DNA of 64,000 nt, from NCBI RefSeq assembly GCF_900114925.1, contig NZ_FOUR01000006.1, forward strand, positions 124,001 through 188,000, in the 5' to 3' direction. The translations under genes were made by a program, and so were the position numbers. Source of the DNA: Marinobacter pelagius (lineage in GTDB: Bacteria > Pseudomonadota > Gammaproteobacteria > Pseudomonadales > Oleiphilaceae). Of the stretch, positions 57,186 to 64,000 are shown in pieces. Positions within the stretch are counted from its first letter, which is position 1. Each line of letters begins with the position of its first letter. The notes under the pieces were generated by a model that was given only the letters and a program-made list of their open reading frames with translations, ran no database searches and was not told where the DNA came from.

Positions 57186-58823
57186 TCAGAGTTCGCCCCT
57201 TGCTATCAGCAGTTTGCGCTCATGACTGAGGCCCTTGAGCAGCCCCCAGGTCATGACCAACAGAATGGCCGTGAACGGCAGGCCGGCACTGATGGCTGTT
57301 GCCTGGATCGCGCCCAGGGCATCGGCACCGCCGCCGAAAATCAGCGCTGCTGCAATTGCCCCCTCCATAACGGCCCAGAATACACGCTGAGCAGTAGGAG
57401 CGTCGGTCTTGCCACCGGCGGTAATGCTGTCAATCACCAGCGAGCCGGAGTCCGAGGAAGTCACGAAGAAGACCAGCACGAGGATGATTGCCACGAAGGA
57501 AATGATTCCGGTCAGCGGCAGGTTGGCAAACATCTGGAACAGAGCCAGGGAGACGTCGGTCAGACCTTCCTCGGCGAGGGTACCAACACCATTCTGGATC
57601 TGCTCGAGTGCGGCGCCACCGAAACTGCTCATCCACACAACGGTGATGACAGTCGGAATCAGGAGAACCGCAGTGATAAATTCACGAACCGTGCGGCCCT
57701 TGGACACCCGGGCGATAAACATGCCTACGAACGGTGACCAGGAAATCCACCAGGCCCAATAGAAGACAGTCCAGCCCTGGAACCAGGCCTCATCTTCACG
57801 CCCGAACGGGTTACTGAGCGGCACCATGTTGACAACATAGCTGGAGGATGTGACCCACATGGTCTCCAGGATGGTCATGGTCGGGCCAGCGAAAATGACA
57901 AAGAACAGCAGGAGTGCCGCCAGGCTCATGTTGATGTTACTGAGAACCTTCACACCACCTTCCAGGCCGCGGACAACGGAAATCAGCGCAACGGCGGTGA
58001 CCCCCACGATAATGGCCATCTGAACGTTGATTCCATTGCCAGTATCAAACAGGTAATCGAGACCCGACGCTGCCTGCTGCGCGCCAAAACCAAGAGATGT
58101 TGCGAGGCCAAAGATGGTCGCAACCACGGCCAGTACGTCAATGATGTGGCCAGGCCAGCCCCAGACCTTGTCCTTGAGCAGCGGGAAGAACGCAGAACGA
58201 ATGGTCAGCGGCATGTTCTTGTTGAATGCGAAGAACGCCAGTGACAGCGCCACCACGGCATAGATCGCCCAGGGATGCAGACCCCAGTGGTACATGGTCG
58301 CACCCATGGCAAGGTTCGCGGCCTCCGGCGAGTTCGCTTCTACATTGAATGGCGTCTCGTACCAGCCGGTGTAATAAGCGGTCGGTTCCGCAACAGCCCA
58401 GAACATCAGGCCGATACCCATACCGGCAGCGAACAGCATGGCAAACCATGACGGCCTGGAAAACTCGGGCTTGGCGTCCTGGCCACCGATCCGGATTTTA
58501 CCCACCGGCATGAAGATCAGTGCAATACAAACCACCACAAAGATGTTGGCACTGATCAGGAAAAACCAGTCAAAACTGGCAATGATGTCCCACTTTGCTC
58601 CATCGAGCAGCTCTTTCGCCGGCGTCGGAAACATCAAGGTTCCGATGACGAAAGCCACAACGATAAGAGCGGAAACCGGGAACACCCAGTTATGGAGATC
58701 GAGACCAAGGACGTTAATATTGTCCTGGCCCGCGACGTAATCCGTCTGATATTCGTCTTTCACTACCTCGCCCACGTTTGGCGCCTCCTGGGTCAGAAAT
58801 TCAATGTCAGAATCGGAGTTCAA
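57186..58823 (-). CDS. BCCT family betaine/choline/carnitine transporter
   Basis: Sodium- or proton-coupled importer of quaternary-amine osmolytes, about 12 membrane helices in 545 residues. The family signature is clear: GMGIGLMFWAVAEP (substrate and glycine-rich helix), then FYWAWWISWSPFVGMFIARVSKGRTVREF. The C-terminal tail is short (ends LLIARGEL), so it lacks the long osmosensing extension of BetP. Substrate (betaine, choline or ectoine) is not assignable. Its convergent position with the Rlo-type operon suggests an osmotic-stress neighbourhood. Confidence 0.94.
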   Translation of the reverse strand: MNSDSDIEFLTQEAPNVGEVVKDEYQTDYVAGQDNINVLGLDLHNWVFPVSALIVVAFVIGTLMFPTPAKELLDGAKWDIIASFDWFFLISANIFVVVCIALIFMPVGKIRIGGQDAKPEFSRPSWFAMLFAAGMGIGLMFWAVAEPTAYYTGWYETPFNVEANSPEAANLAMGATMYHWGLHPWAIYAVVALSLAFFAFNKNMPLTIRSAFFPLLKDKVWGWPGHIIDVLAVVATIFGLATSLGFGAQQAASGLDYLFDTGNGINVQMAIIVGVTAVALISVVRGLEGGVKVLSNINMSLAALLLFFVIFAGPTMTILETMWVTSSSYVVNMVPLSNPFGREDEAWFQGWTVFYWAWWISWSPFVGMFIARVSKGRTVREFITAVLLIPTVITVVWMSSFGGAALEQIQNGVGTLAEEGLTDVSLALFQMFANLPLTGIISFVAIILVLVFFVTSSDSGSLVIDSITAGGKTDAPTAQRVFWAVMEGAIAAALIFGGGADALGAIQATAISAGLPFTAILLVMTWGLLKGLSHERKLLIARGEL

Positions 58824-59023
58824 TTATTACAAGCGCGCAAGTCTAATGTTTTGAGGTCAAAACATCAAAGCCCGCTTATTGTGGTTTTTTCGTACTTACC
58901 CTTATCAGAATAGTTCATTTCCCGAATTTTCAAGTGTCTGAAGAGGCAATCCACTGTCTCGGACCCCGGGTATCTATATAATCAGTGCATCAGGCACTTC
59001 CCGAGAACCGATCCGAGGTATTC

Positions 59024-60670
59024 ATGGAGAAAACCACGACCTTTCCACTGCGCTACAGTGCCTATGCCCTGAGCATTGCAGGATTTGTTATCTCACTGCC
59101 GGTGACACTGTGGCTGGGGTACGGCTACATTGTCCCCGCCATCTTTGCCGTGCTGACCGGGGTGGGAACCTACGACCTGATCCAGACCAGGCATACGGTC
59201 AGCCGGAACTATCCGATCATGGCCAACTTCAGATATCTCTTTGAATCCATAGGCCCGGAGATCCGGCAATACTTCATCCAGTCGGACACGGAAGAGCGCC
59301 CGTTTTCCCGGGAGCAGCGCACGATCGTCTACCAGCGAGCCAAAAATGTGCTCGACAAGCGCCCCTTCGGCTCCCAGCTGCGCATGTACGAGGAAGGGTT
59401 CGAATGGATGAACCACTCGCTGACCCCGACGCGCATCGCCGATTCCGACTTCCGCATCGTGATCGGAAAGAATCGCTCCAAGCCCTACAGCGCCAGTGTT
59501 TTCAACATTTCGGCCATGAGTTTCGGCTCACTTTCAGCGAACGCGATCCTGAGCCTGAACACCGGCGCGAAAATGGGCAGCTTTTATCACGACACCGGCG
59601 AAGGGTCGATTTCCAGATACCATCTCCAACCCGGCGGTGACCTGGTCTGGGAGATCGGATCAGGCTATTTCGGCTGCCGTAACAAGGACGGCAGCTTCAA
59701 CGCCGACATGTTCAAGCAGAATGCCGCCCTCGATCAGGTAAAAATGATAGAGCTCAAACTATCTCAGGGCGCAAAACCCGGCCACGGCGGCATTCTGCCC
59801 GGCGCCAAGGTCACACCGGAAATTGCCGAAGCCAGGGGTGTGTCCCTGGGTGAAGACTGCGTCTCCCCTGCCAGCCATTCGGAGTTCTCCAACCCCATCG
59901 AAATGCTTCATTTCATTGACCGCCTGCGTGAGCTCTCGGGGGGTAAGCCGGTGGGCTTCAAGCTGGCCATCGGCCATCCCTGGGAGTGGTTCGGCATCGT
60001 CAAGGCCATCCTGGAAACCGGGATCAAACCGGATTTTATCGTCGTTGATGGCGGCGAAGGCGGCACCGGGGCGGCACCACTGGAATTCATCAATCGGCTC
60101 GGCATGCCTATGACCGAAGCCCTGCTGATCGTCCATAACACCCTGGTGGCCACCAATCTCCGGGAAGACATCGCCATCGGCGCCGCCGGCAAGATCACCT
60201 CCGCCTTCAACATTGCCCGCACGCTCGCCCTGGGGGCGGACTGGTGCAATGCCGCCCGGGGCTATATGTTTGCCCTCGGCTGTATTCAGGCGCTCAATTG
60301 CCACACCGGCCGCTGCCCAAGCGGCATCGCCACCCAGGACCCACGAAGGAGCAACAAGCTGGACGTTCGTCACAAGAGCCAGCGGGTGTACAACTTCCAC
60401 AAGAACACCCTGGACGCCCTCCAGAACCTGCTGGAAGCCGCCGGCCTGCGTCATCCGTCCGAGCTGGGTCCTGAGCATGTAATTCGCCGGACCTCCAGAA
60501 CCGAAGTGCACTCCTACCTGGACCTCTACCGTTTCCTGGAACCTGGCGCCCTGCTGACCGGCGAGAAAACCGGCCTGACGGTCTTCGACAAATACTGGCC
60601 GGAGGCCCGGGCAGACAGCTTTGAGCCGCCCCACTTCATCATGAAACTGCGGGAGACCAAGCTGAGGTAA
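59024..60670 (+). CDS. Membrane-anchored FMN-binding glutamate synthase-like protein
   Basis: A 548-residue protein with two N-terminal membrane helices (about 8-50) and a domain equivalent to the FMN/3Fe-4S domain of GltB. FMN-binding segments are GTGAAPLEF and VVDGGEGG. The iron-sulfur triad appears as C-x5-C-x4-C in GCIQALNCHTGRCPSG. The glutaminase domain of GltB is absent, so it cannot make glutamate from glutamine on its own. The physiological electron donor and acceptor are unknown. The start at 59024 follows GAGG. Confidence 0.9.
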   Translation: MEKTTTFPLRYSAYALSIAGFVISLPVTLWLGYGYIVPAIFAVLTGVGTYDLIQTRHTVSRNYPIMANFRYLFESIGPEIRQYFIQSDTEERPFSREQRTIVYQRAKNVLDKRPFGSQLRMYEEGFEWMNHSLTPTRIADSDFRIVIGKNRSKPYSASVFNISAMSFGSLSANAILSLNTGAKMGSFYHDTGEGSISRYHLQPGGDLVWEIGSGYFGCRNKDGSFNADMFKQNAALDQVKMIELKLSQGAKPGHGGILPGAKVTPEIAEARGVSLGEDCVSPASHSEFSNPIEMLHFIDRLRELSGGKPVGFKLAIGHPWEWFGIVKAILETGIKPDFIVVDGGEGGTGAAPLEFINRLGMPMTEALLIVHNTLVATNLREDIAIGAAGKITSAFNIARTLALGADWCNAARGYMFALGCIQALNCHTGRCPSGIATQDPRRSNKLDVRHKSQRVYNFHKNTLDALQNLLEAAGLRHPSELGPEHVIRRTSRTEVHSYLDLYRFLEPGALLTGEKTGLTVFDKYWPEARADSFEPPHFIMKLRETKLR

Positions 60671-60781
60671 ATTTTCGGGGGCAATTTGCCGAAAGCCTGT
60701 TTATTTTTCTGATGGGCTGGTGTAGACTTCGCTCCCGCTAAGCCACTGAGATAAACCTCTTTTCTCATGGCTGGCAGTTAA

Positions 60782-60858
60782 CGGGGCGTAGCGCAGCTTG
60801 GTAGCGCATCTGCATGGGGTGCAGAGGGTCGCAGGTTCAAATCCTGCCGTCCCGACCA
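60782..60858 (+). tRNA. tRNA-Pro (anticodon GGG)
   Basis: A 77-base cloverleaf: the acceptor stem CGGGGCG pairs with CGTCCCG (one G-U), the anticodon stem TCTGC/GCAGA encloses loop ATGGGGT with anticodon GGG, and the T-arm contains GGTTCAAATCC. The discriminator A and CCA end are encoded. The tRNA-Pro to merR-like, ihfA, pheT order matches Pseudomonas. Confidence 0.97.
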
Positions 60859-60870
60859 GAATTCCCTGAC

Positions 60871-60898
60871 AAAGCCTGGGCCGAAAGGTCCGGGCTTT
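60871..60898 (+). terminator. Terminator after tRNA-Pro
   Basis: AAAGCCTGGGCC and GGTCCGGGCTTT form a 12-bp stem with two G-U pairs and a GAAA loop, followed by GTGCTTTTT. Thirteen bases after the tRNA end and convergent with the Crp-type gene. Confidence 0.9.
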
Positions 60899-60910
60899 GT
60901 GCTTTTTGGA

Positions 60911-61552
60911 TCAGGCCCCGACCAGTACCGAAGAGTCCAGCAATCCAGTCAGCTCGATCTTCCCGCGTGACAGCCTGACCATCTTCTGTCGCTCCAATTC
61001 CTTGAGCAGTCGGCTCACTACTTCCCGCGCAGTTCCAAGTTCAACCGCCAGTTCCTGGTGGGTGATGGTAATCACGCCGCGACTGGCCCGGGCCTGGAGC
61101 CACTCTTCGAGACGTTCATCCATGCGATGGAAGGCAACCTCCTCGACCAGCAGCATGAGATCATCCAGACGACGCCCGTAGGATTCCATGATCCCGAGAC
61201 GGAACTCCGGTGACTGGTCCATCAGCCGGTCAAAGACGCCCCGCGGAATCATGGCCGCCTCCCCTTCTTCCTCGACGACGGCCTCCGCACGGTAACCGCG
61301 CCCGGTCATCAGGCAGCCAATAGAGAGCGTGCAGACGTCGTCCTTACCCATGCGGTACAGCACGATGCTGTGGCCGGAAACACCGGTCATCTGCACCTTT
61401 ACGCTGCCCTTAAGCACCAGCGGCAGGCCCTGGCAGTGCTCCCCGGCACTGAACAGTACCTGGCCCGACGGAAAACGCATGACCTGGATCTTCTCCATCG
61501 CCTCTTTGCGAAGCTGCTCCGGCAGAATGTCGAGGATGCTGTGGTGGGGCAT
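60911..61552 (-). CDS. Crp/Fnr family transcriptional regulator
   Basis: A 213-residue regulator with an N-terminal cyclic-nucleotide-binding-type beta-barrel (about 10-125) and a C-terminal winged helix ([25 protein letters not shown], about 160-185). It has two cysteines in the effector domain ([10 protein letters not shown]) but no N-terminal cysteine cluster like Fnr, so direct oxygen sensing by a 4Fe-4S cluster is unlikely. Divergent from the DUF2892 gene, which is a likely target because such pairs are common. Confidence 0.92.
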   Translation of the reverse strand: MPHHSILDILPEQLRKEAMEKIQVMRFPSGQVLFSAGEHCQGLPLVLKGSVKVQMTGVSGHSIVLYRMGKDDVCTLSIGCLMTGRGYRAEAVVEEEGEAAMIPRGVFDRLMDQSPEFRLGIMESYGRRLDDLMLLVEEVAFHRMDERLEEWLQARASRGVITITHQELAVELGTAREVVSRLLKELERQKMVRLSRGKIELTGLLDSSVLVGA

Positions 61553-61665
61553 GGAATAACGTCCTTATCCGTTACGTTGGCTGATCGTGTGTGACTTTAT
61601 CACTGAACTATCGGGAAGTATGACCTAAAGTTAAGCCATAAGCTCATATCAGCAAAGGAGACTGA

Positions 61666-61857
61666 ATGATGACTGTAAACATGGGTTCTGCTGACCGCAT
61701 CATCCGCGCCATCGTTGGCGTAGTTTTGCTTGCCCTGGTGTTTGTTGGCCCCCAGACCGCGTGGGGATGGATTGGCATTATTCCGCTGGCGACTGCGCTG
61801 ATGGGTAATTGCCCCGCCTACAGCATCCTGGGCATCAAGACCTGCAAGAAGAAATAA
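61666..61857 (+). CDS. DUF2892 (YgaP-type) small membrane protein
   Basis: A 63-residue protein with two membrane helices (about 12-28 and 33-50) and a C-terminal CPAYSILGIKTCKKK that is typical of DUF2892, including its two cysteines. AAAGGAG precedes the ATG. In other bacteria the domain is fused to or linked with rhodaneses, suggesting a sulfur role. A strong terminator follows. Confidence 0.9.
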   Translation: MMTVNMGSADRIIRAIVGVVLLALVFVGPQTAWGWIGIIPLATALMGNCPAYSILGIKTCKKK

Positions 61858-61867
61858 CAGCCACAAA

Positions 61868-61902
61868 AAAGCCGGGGCGGTCCTCAGGGCCGCCCCGGCT
61901 TT
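61868..61902. terminator. Bidirectional intrinsic terminator
   Basis: Perfect 13-bp arms AAAGCCGGGGCGG / CCGCCCCGGCTTT with a nine-base loop, flanked by A- and T-runs, between the DUF2892 gene and the convergent merR-like gene. Confidence 0.96.
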
Positions 61903-61919
61903 CTGTTTTTACACCCGGT

Positions 61920-62285
61920 TTATTTGACCGGCGTGTTGAGCACCTCAAGAACTTCTTCGAGCTCAACAATCATCTGACGGATGAGTTGCTTGTACTGGGA
62001 GGTGTCTTCTTTTATCTCGTGACTGCTCAGCTTCTGCTTGGCGCCACCGATGGTGTAGCCCTGATCATAGAGCAGGCTGCGAATCTGGCGGATGGTAATG
62101 ACATCCGCCCGCTGGTAGTAACGACGATTGCCCCTGCGCTTGACCGGCGACAGCTGTGGAAACTCCTGTTCCCAGTACCGCAACACATGGGCTTTGACGT
62201 CACAAAGATCGGCTACCTCACCAATGGTGAAGTAACGCTTCCCGGGGATTGCCGGGAGTTCGTTGTTATGACTGGGTTCCAGCAT
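61920..62285 (-). CDS. MerR family transcriptional regulator downstream of ihfA
   Basis: A 121-residue MerR-type protein: helix-turn-helix with wing ([33 protein letters not shown]) at about 18-58 and a short C-terminal dimerisation helix. It lacks the cysteine-containing metal-binding loop of MerR, so the signal is unknown. It overlaps ihfA by 20 bases. The pheT-ihfA-merR order is conserved in Pseudomonas and relatives. Confidence 0.92.
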   Translation of the reverse strand: MLEPSHNNELPAIPGKRYFTIGEVADLCDVKAHVLRYWEQEFPQLSPVKRRGNRRYYQRADVITIRQIRSLLYDQGYTIGGAKQKLSSHEIKEDTSQYKQLIRQMIVELEEVLEVLNTPVK

Positions 62286-62568
62286 ACGCTTCCACTTTCT
62301 GTTTTAGTTTTTGTCCGGGTCGAAACGTAACAACACGCCGTGCACTGATCGGGATCTCTTCACCAGTTTTCGGATTCCGTCCCGGCCGCTGTTTTTTGTC
62401 CCGAAGGTCGAAGTTGCCGAAACCGGACAACTTCACCTGTTCGTTATGGCTGAGTGCGCCTCTGATTTCATCGAAGAAAGCTTCCACCATTTCCTTGGCT
62501 TCCCGCTTGTTCAGGCCCAATTCCTCGTACAAGCGTTCCGCCATTTCCGCTTTCGTCAAAGCCGCCAT
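62266..62568 (-). CDS. ihfA: Integration host factor subunit alpha
   Basis: DNA-bending nucleoid protein that acts as a heterodimer with IhfB. The 100 residues include the signature [21 protein letters not shown] and the beta-arm proline region RPGRNP. The start lies three bases after the pheT stop, and the AGGAG within the pheT end (ACTGAGGAGTTAAGAG) serves as its ribosome binding site. Confidence 0.98.
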   Translation of the reverse strand: MAALTKAEMAERLYEELGLNKREAKEMVEAFFDEIRGALSHNEQVKLSGFGNFDLRDKKQRPGRNPKTGEEIPISARRVVTFRPGQKLKQKVEAYAGTQS

Positions 62569-62571
62569 CTC

Positions 62572-64000
62572 TTAACTCCTCAGTGTTGCCCCCAACTCTT
62601 CTTTCAAGGCATCAATGACACCATTGAAGAGCGAATGCACTTCGTCCTCATTCAAGGTGCGTTCGGGATGCTGCCAGAACAGACTCAGTGCCAGGCTCCG
62701 GTTCCCCTCACCCAGGCTCTCGCCTTCATAGACATCGAACGCACGCAGCGCTGTCAGACGCTCACCGGCATGCTTCCTGGCTACACGCTCCACATCGGCG
62801 AACGCTACATCGCTCCCGATAATGATAGCCAAATCCCTGCGAACTTCCGGGAATTTTGAAATTTCTTTGAAATTAGGCACATATCCGGTGACGATCGAAT
62901 TCAAGAATAGCTCAAACATCAGGATCGTGCCATTAAGTTCCAGATTTTTCTGAACTTGTGGATGCAACGTGCCCAACCAGCCTACATGTTCACCATCGCG
63001 CATCAATTCGGCAGTCTGGCCCGGATGCAGCGCCGGGTGCTGGCTGGCCACGAACTGGACCTCGATCCCCAGCAGCCGGAACAGACCTTCCAATTCCCCT
63101 TTTACATCAAAGAAATCGGCGGTTCTGCGACCGTTTGCCCAGTTTTCCGGATACTGACCACCGACAACCACACCGGCCAGCATGGGCTGCTGATCGATGC
63201 GCTCGCCGTCCTGCTCGAAGCGCAGGCCGGTCTCGAACAGCCGGATACGCGGCTGCTGACGGTTCTGGTTATAGGCAACGGTCTTGAGCAGACCACTCCA
63301 GAGCGTTGTACGCATGACCGACAGGTCGGCCGAGATCGGGTTCGCCAGGGCAATACCGTCGCGCTCCGGATCAACCAGCTTCTGAACCTTGGGATCCACG
63401 AAGCTGTAGGTCACGGCTTCCTGGTAGCCCTCGGCAACGAAATAATTGCGGATGGCGGACACCGGGCGCTTTGCCTCTTCCCGGGCAACCAGGCCGAGGG
63501 AGCCGGTGGGTTCAGTCACCGGCAGGTTGTTATAGCCAAAGATCCTGCCGACTTCCTCGATCAGGTCTTCCTCGATGGTGATGTCCGGACGGAAGCTGGG
63601 CACACTGACGCGCCAGCCATCCTTGAGCAGCTTGTCGATATGGAGCCCGAGCCGGGTGAGGATCTCCTCGACGGTGGTGCGGTCGATCGCCATGCCGAGA
63701 ACATCGGCCAGCCGTTGCTCCCGAAGGTCAATGGTGCGGTCAGCCGGCAGATGCTCGTCGCTGGCTACTTCCACGATTTCACCGGGCTCGCCGCCAACGA
63801 TATTCATAAGCAGCTCGGTGGCACGTTCCATGGCATCACGGGCCAGCTTGTAGTCGACTCCGCGCTCGAAACGGTGGGAGGCATCGGTATGCAGGCCGTA
63901 ATGGCGAGCCTTGCCTGCCAGGGTGATGGGCTCAAAATAGGCGGACTCCAGCACCAGATCCCGGGTCTTTTCGCTGACACCGGAATGCTCACCACCCATC
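62572..64000 (-). CDS. pheT: Phenylalanyl-tRNA synthetase beta subunit (5' part missing)
   Basis: Beta subunit of the class II (alpha-beta)2 phenylalanyl-tRNA synthetase. About 476 C-terminal codons are visible and the N-terminus (tRNA-binding EMAP-like domain and part of the B3/B4 editing domain) lies beyond the right edge. The visible part has the editing-side GVDYKLARDAMERA and the ferredoxin-fold anticodon-binding domain at the C-terminus (SKFPEVRRDLAIIIGSDV, EGNRSLALSLFWQHPERTL). The apparent M near 63999 is internal. Confidence 0.97.
   Translation of the reverse strand, partial: MGGEHSGVSEKTRDLVLESAYFEPITLAGKARHYGLHTDASHRFERGVDYKLARDAMERATELLMNIVGGEPGEIVEVASDEHLPADRTIDLREQRLADVLGMAIDRTTVEEILTRLGLHIDKLLKDGWRVSVPSFRPDITIEEDLIEEVGRIFGYNNLPVTEPTGSLGLVAREEAKRPVSAIRNYFVAEGYQEAVTYSFVDPKVQKLVDPERDGIALANPISADLSVMRTTLWSGLLKTVAYNQNRQQPRIRLFETGLRFEQDGERIDQQPMLAGVVVGGQYPENWANGRRTADFFDVKGELEGLFRLLGIEVQFVASQHPALHPGQTAELMRDGEHVGWLGTLHPQVQKNLELNGTILMFELFLNSIVTGYVPNFKEISKFPEVRRDLAIIIGSDVAFADVERVARKHAGERLTALRAFDVYEGESLGEGNRSLALSLFWQHPERTLNEDEVHSLFNGVIDALKEELGATLRS

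Noticed and set aside
60782..60858. Integration site of a mobile element at tRNA-Pro
   Set aside because: No integrase gene and no direct repeat of the tRNA 3' end were seen; the genes on the right keep the normal order.

Overview
The window looks like chromosomal DNA of a marine, halotolerant gammaproteobacterium, most likely Marinobacter or a close relative. The evidence is the classical gammaproteobacterial lpxD-to-rpsB envelope/translation operon, Pseudomonas-type gene order at the right end (tRNA-Pro, merR-like, ihfA, pheT), several osmolyte genes, and protein sequences that read as Marinobacter-like. The genus is an inference; no database was searched. Both ends cut a gene: lpxD at the left and pheT at the right.

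Layout. 1-11.25 kb, minus strand: lpxD, skp, bamA, rseP, dxr, cdsA, uppS, frr, pyrH, tsf, rpsB, read as one long operon from a promoter near 11.39 kb, with hairpins between rpsB/tsf and tsf/pyrH. 11.5-19.5 kb, plus strand: map, glnD, dapC, a YffB/Spx-like gene, dapD and dapE (methionine aminopeptidase, nitrogen signalling, meso-DAP/lysine). 19.7-24.9 kb: slyX, a membrane-anchored cold-shock-domain protein, a Clp_N-AAA protein with a small partner, a glyoxalase, a DUF1853 protein and a probable ParD-like/zeta-like toxin-antitoxin pair. 25.1-31.6 kb: a type VI secretion cargo operon (VgrG, a VasX/MIX-like effector and a membrane protein that may be the immunity protein). 32.0-39.7 kb: a medium-chain reductase, a four-gene glucosylglycerate-type compatible-solute operon (GH13_18 phosphorylase, GpgS, HAD phosphatase, P-loop kinase) and selO. 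39.9-50.8 kb: class I fumarase, an enoyl-CoA hydratase, a large extracellular-lipase-type lipoprotein convergent with a penicillin-acylase-type lipoprotein, a CaiB-type CoA transferase and a divergent AraC regulator. 50.8-64 kb: a secreted TPR-like protein, rmuC, an unknown small protein, a three-gene retropepsin / inactive transglutaminase / ATP-grasp operon facing a BCCT osmolyte transporter, a membrane-anchored FMN glutamate-synthase-like protein, tRNA-Pro(GGG), a Crp-type regulator, a DUF2892 protein, merR-like, ihfA and pheT.

The most striking unexplained structure is a family of about 30 copies of a 30-base palindrome with GGGGTC/GACCCC ends, confined to intergenic DNA between 16.1 and 39.9 kb and absent from the other 40 kb. 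The copies show compensatory stem changes. Most carry one conserved mismatch that gives each copy a direction: 12 copies point one way, 12 the other and 6 are symmetric. Copies tend to alternate in orientation, as REP elements do in BIMEs. One copy supplies the stop codon of the GH13_18 gene. Clusters of the repeat flank the type VI cargo operon and the compatible-solute operon. No REP-associated (Y1) transposase gene lies in the window.

Functionally, the window combines core envelope and translation genes with three salt or osmotic-stress units (glucosylglycerate operon, Rlo-type operon, BCCT transporter) and one interbacterial-competition unit (the VgrG cargo operon).
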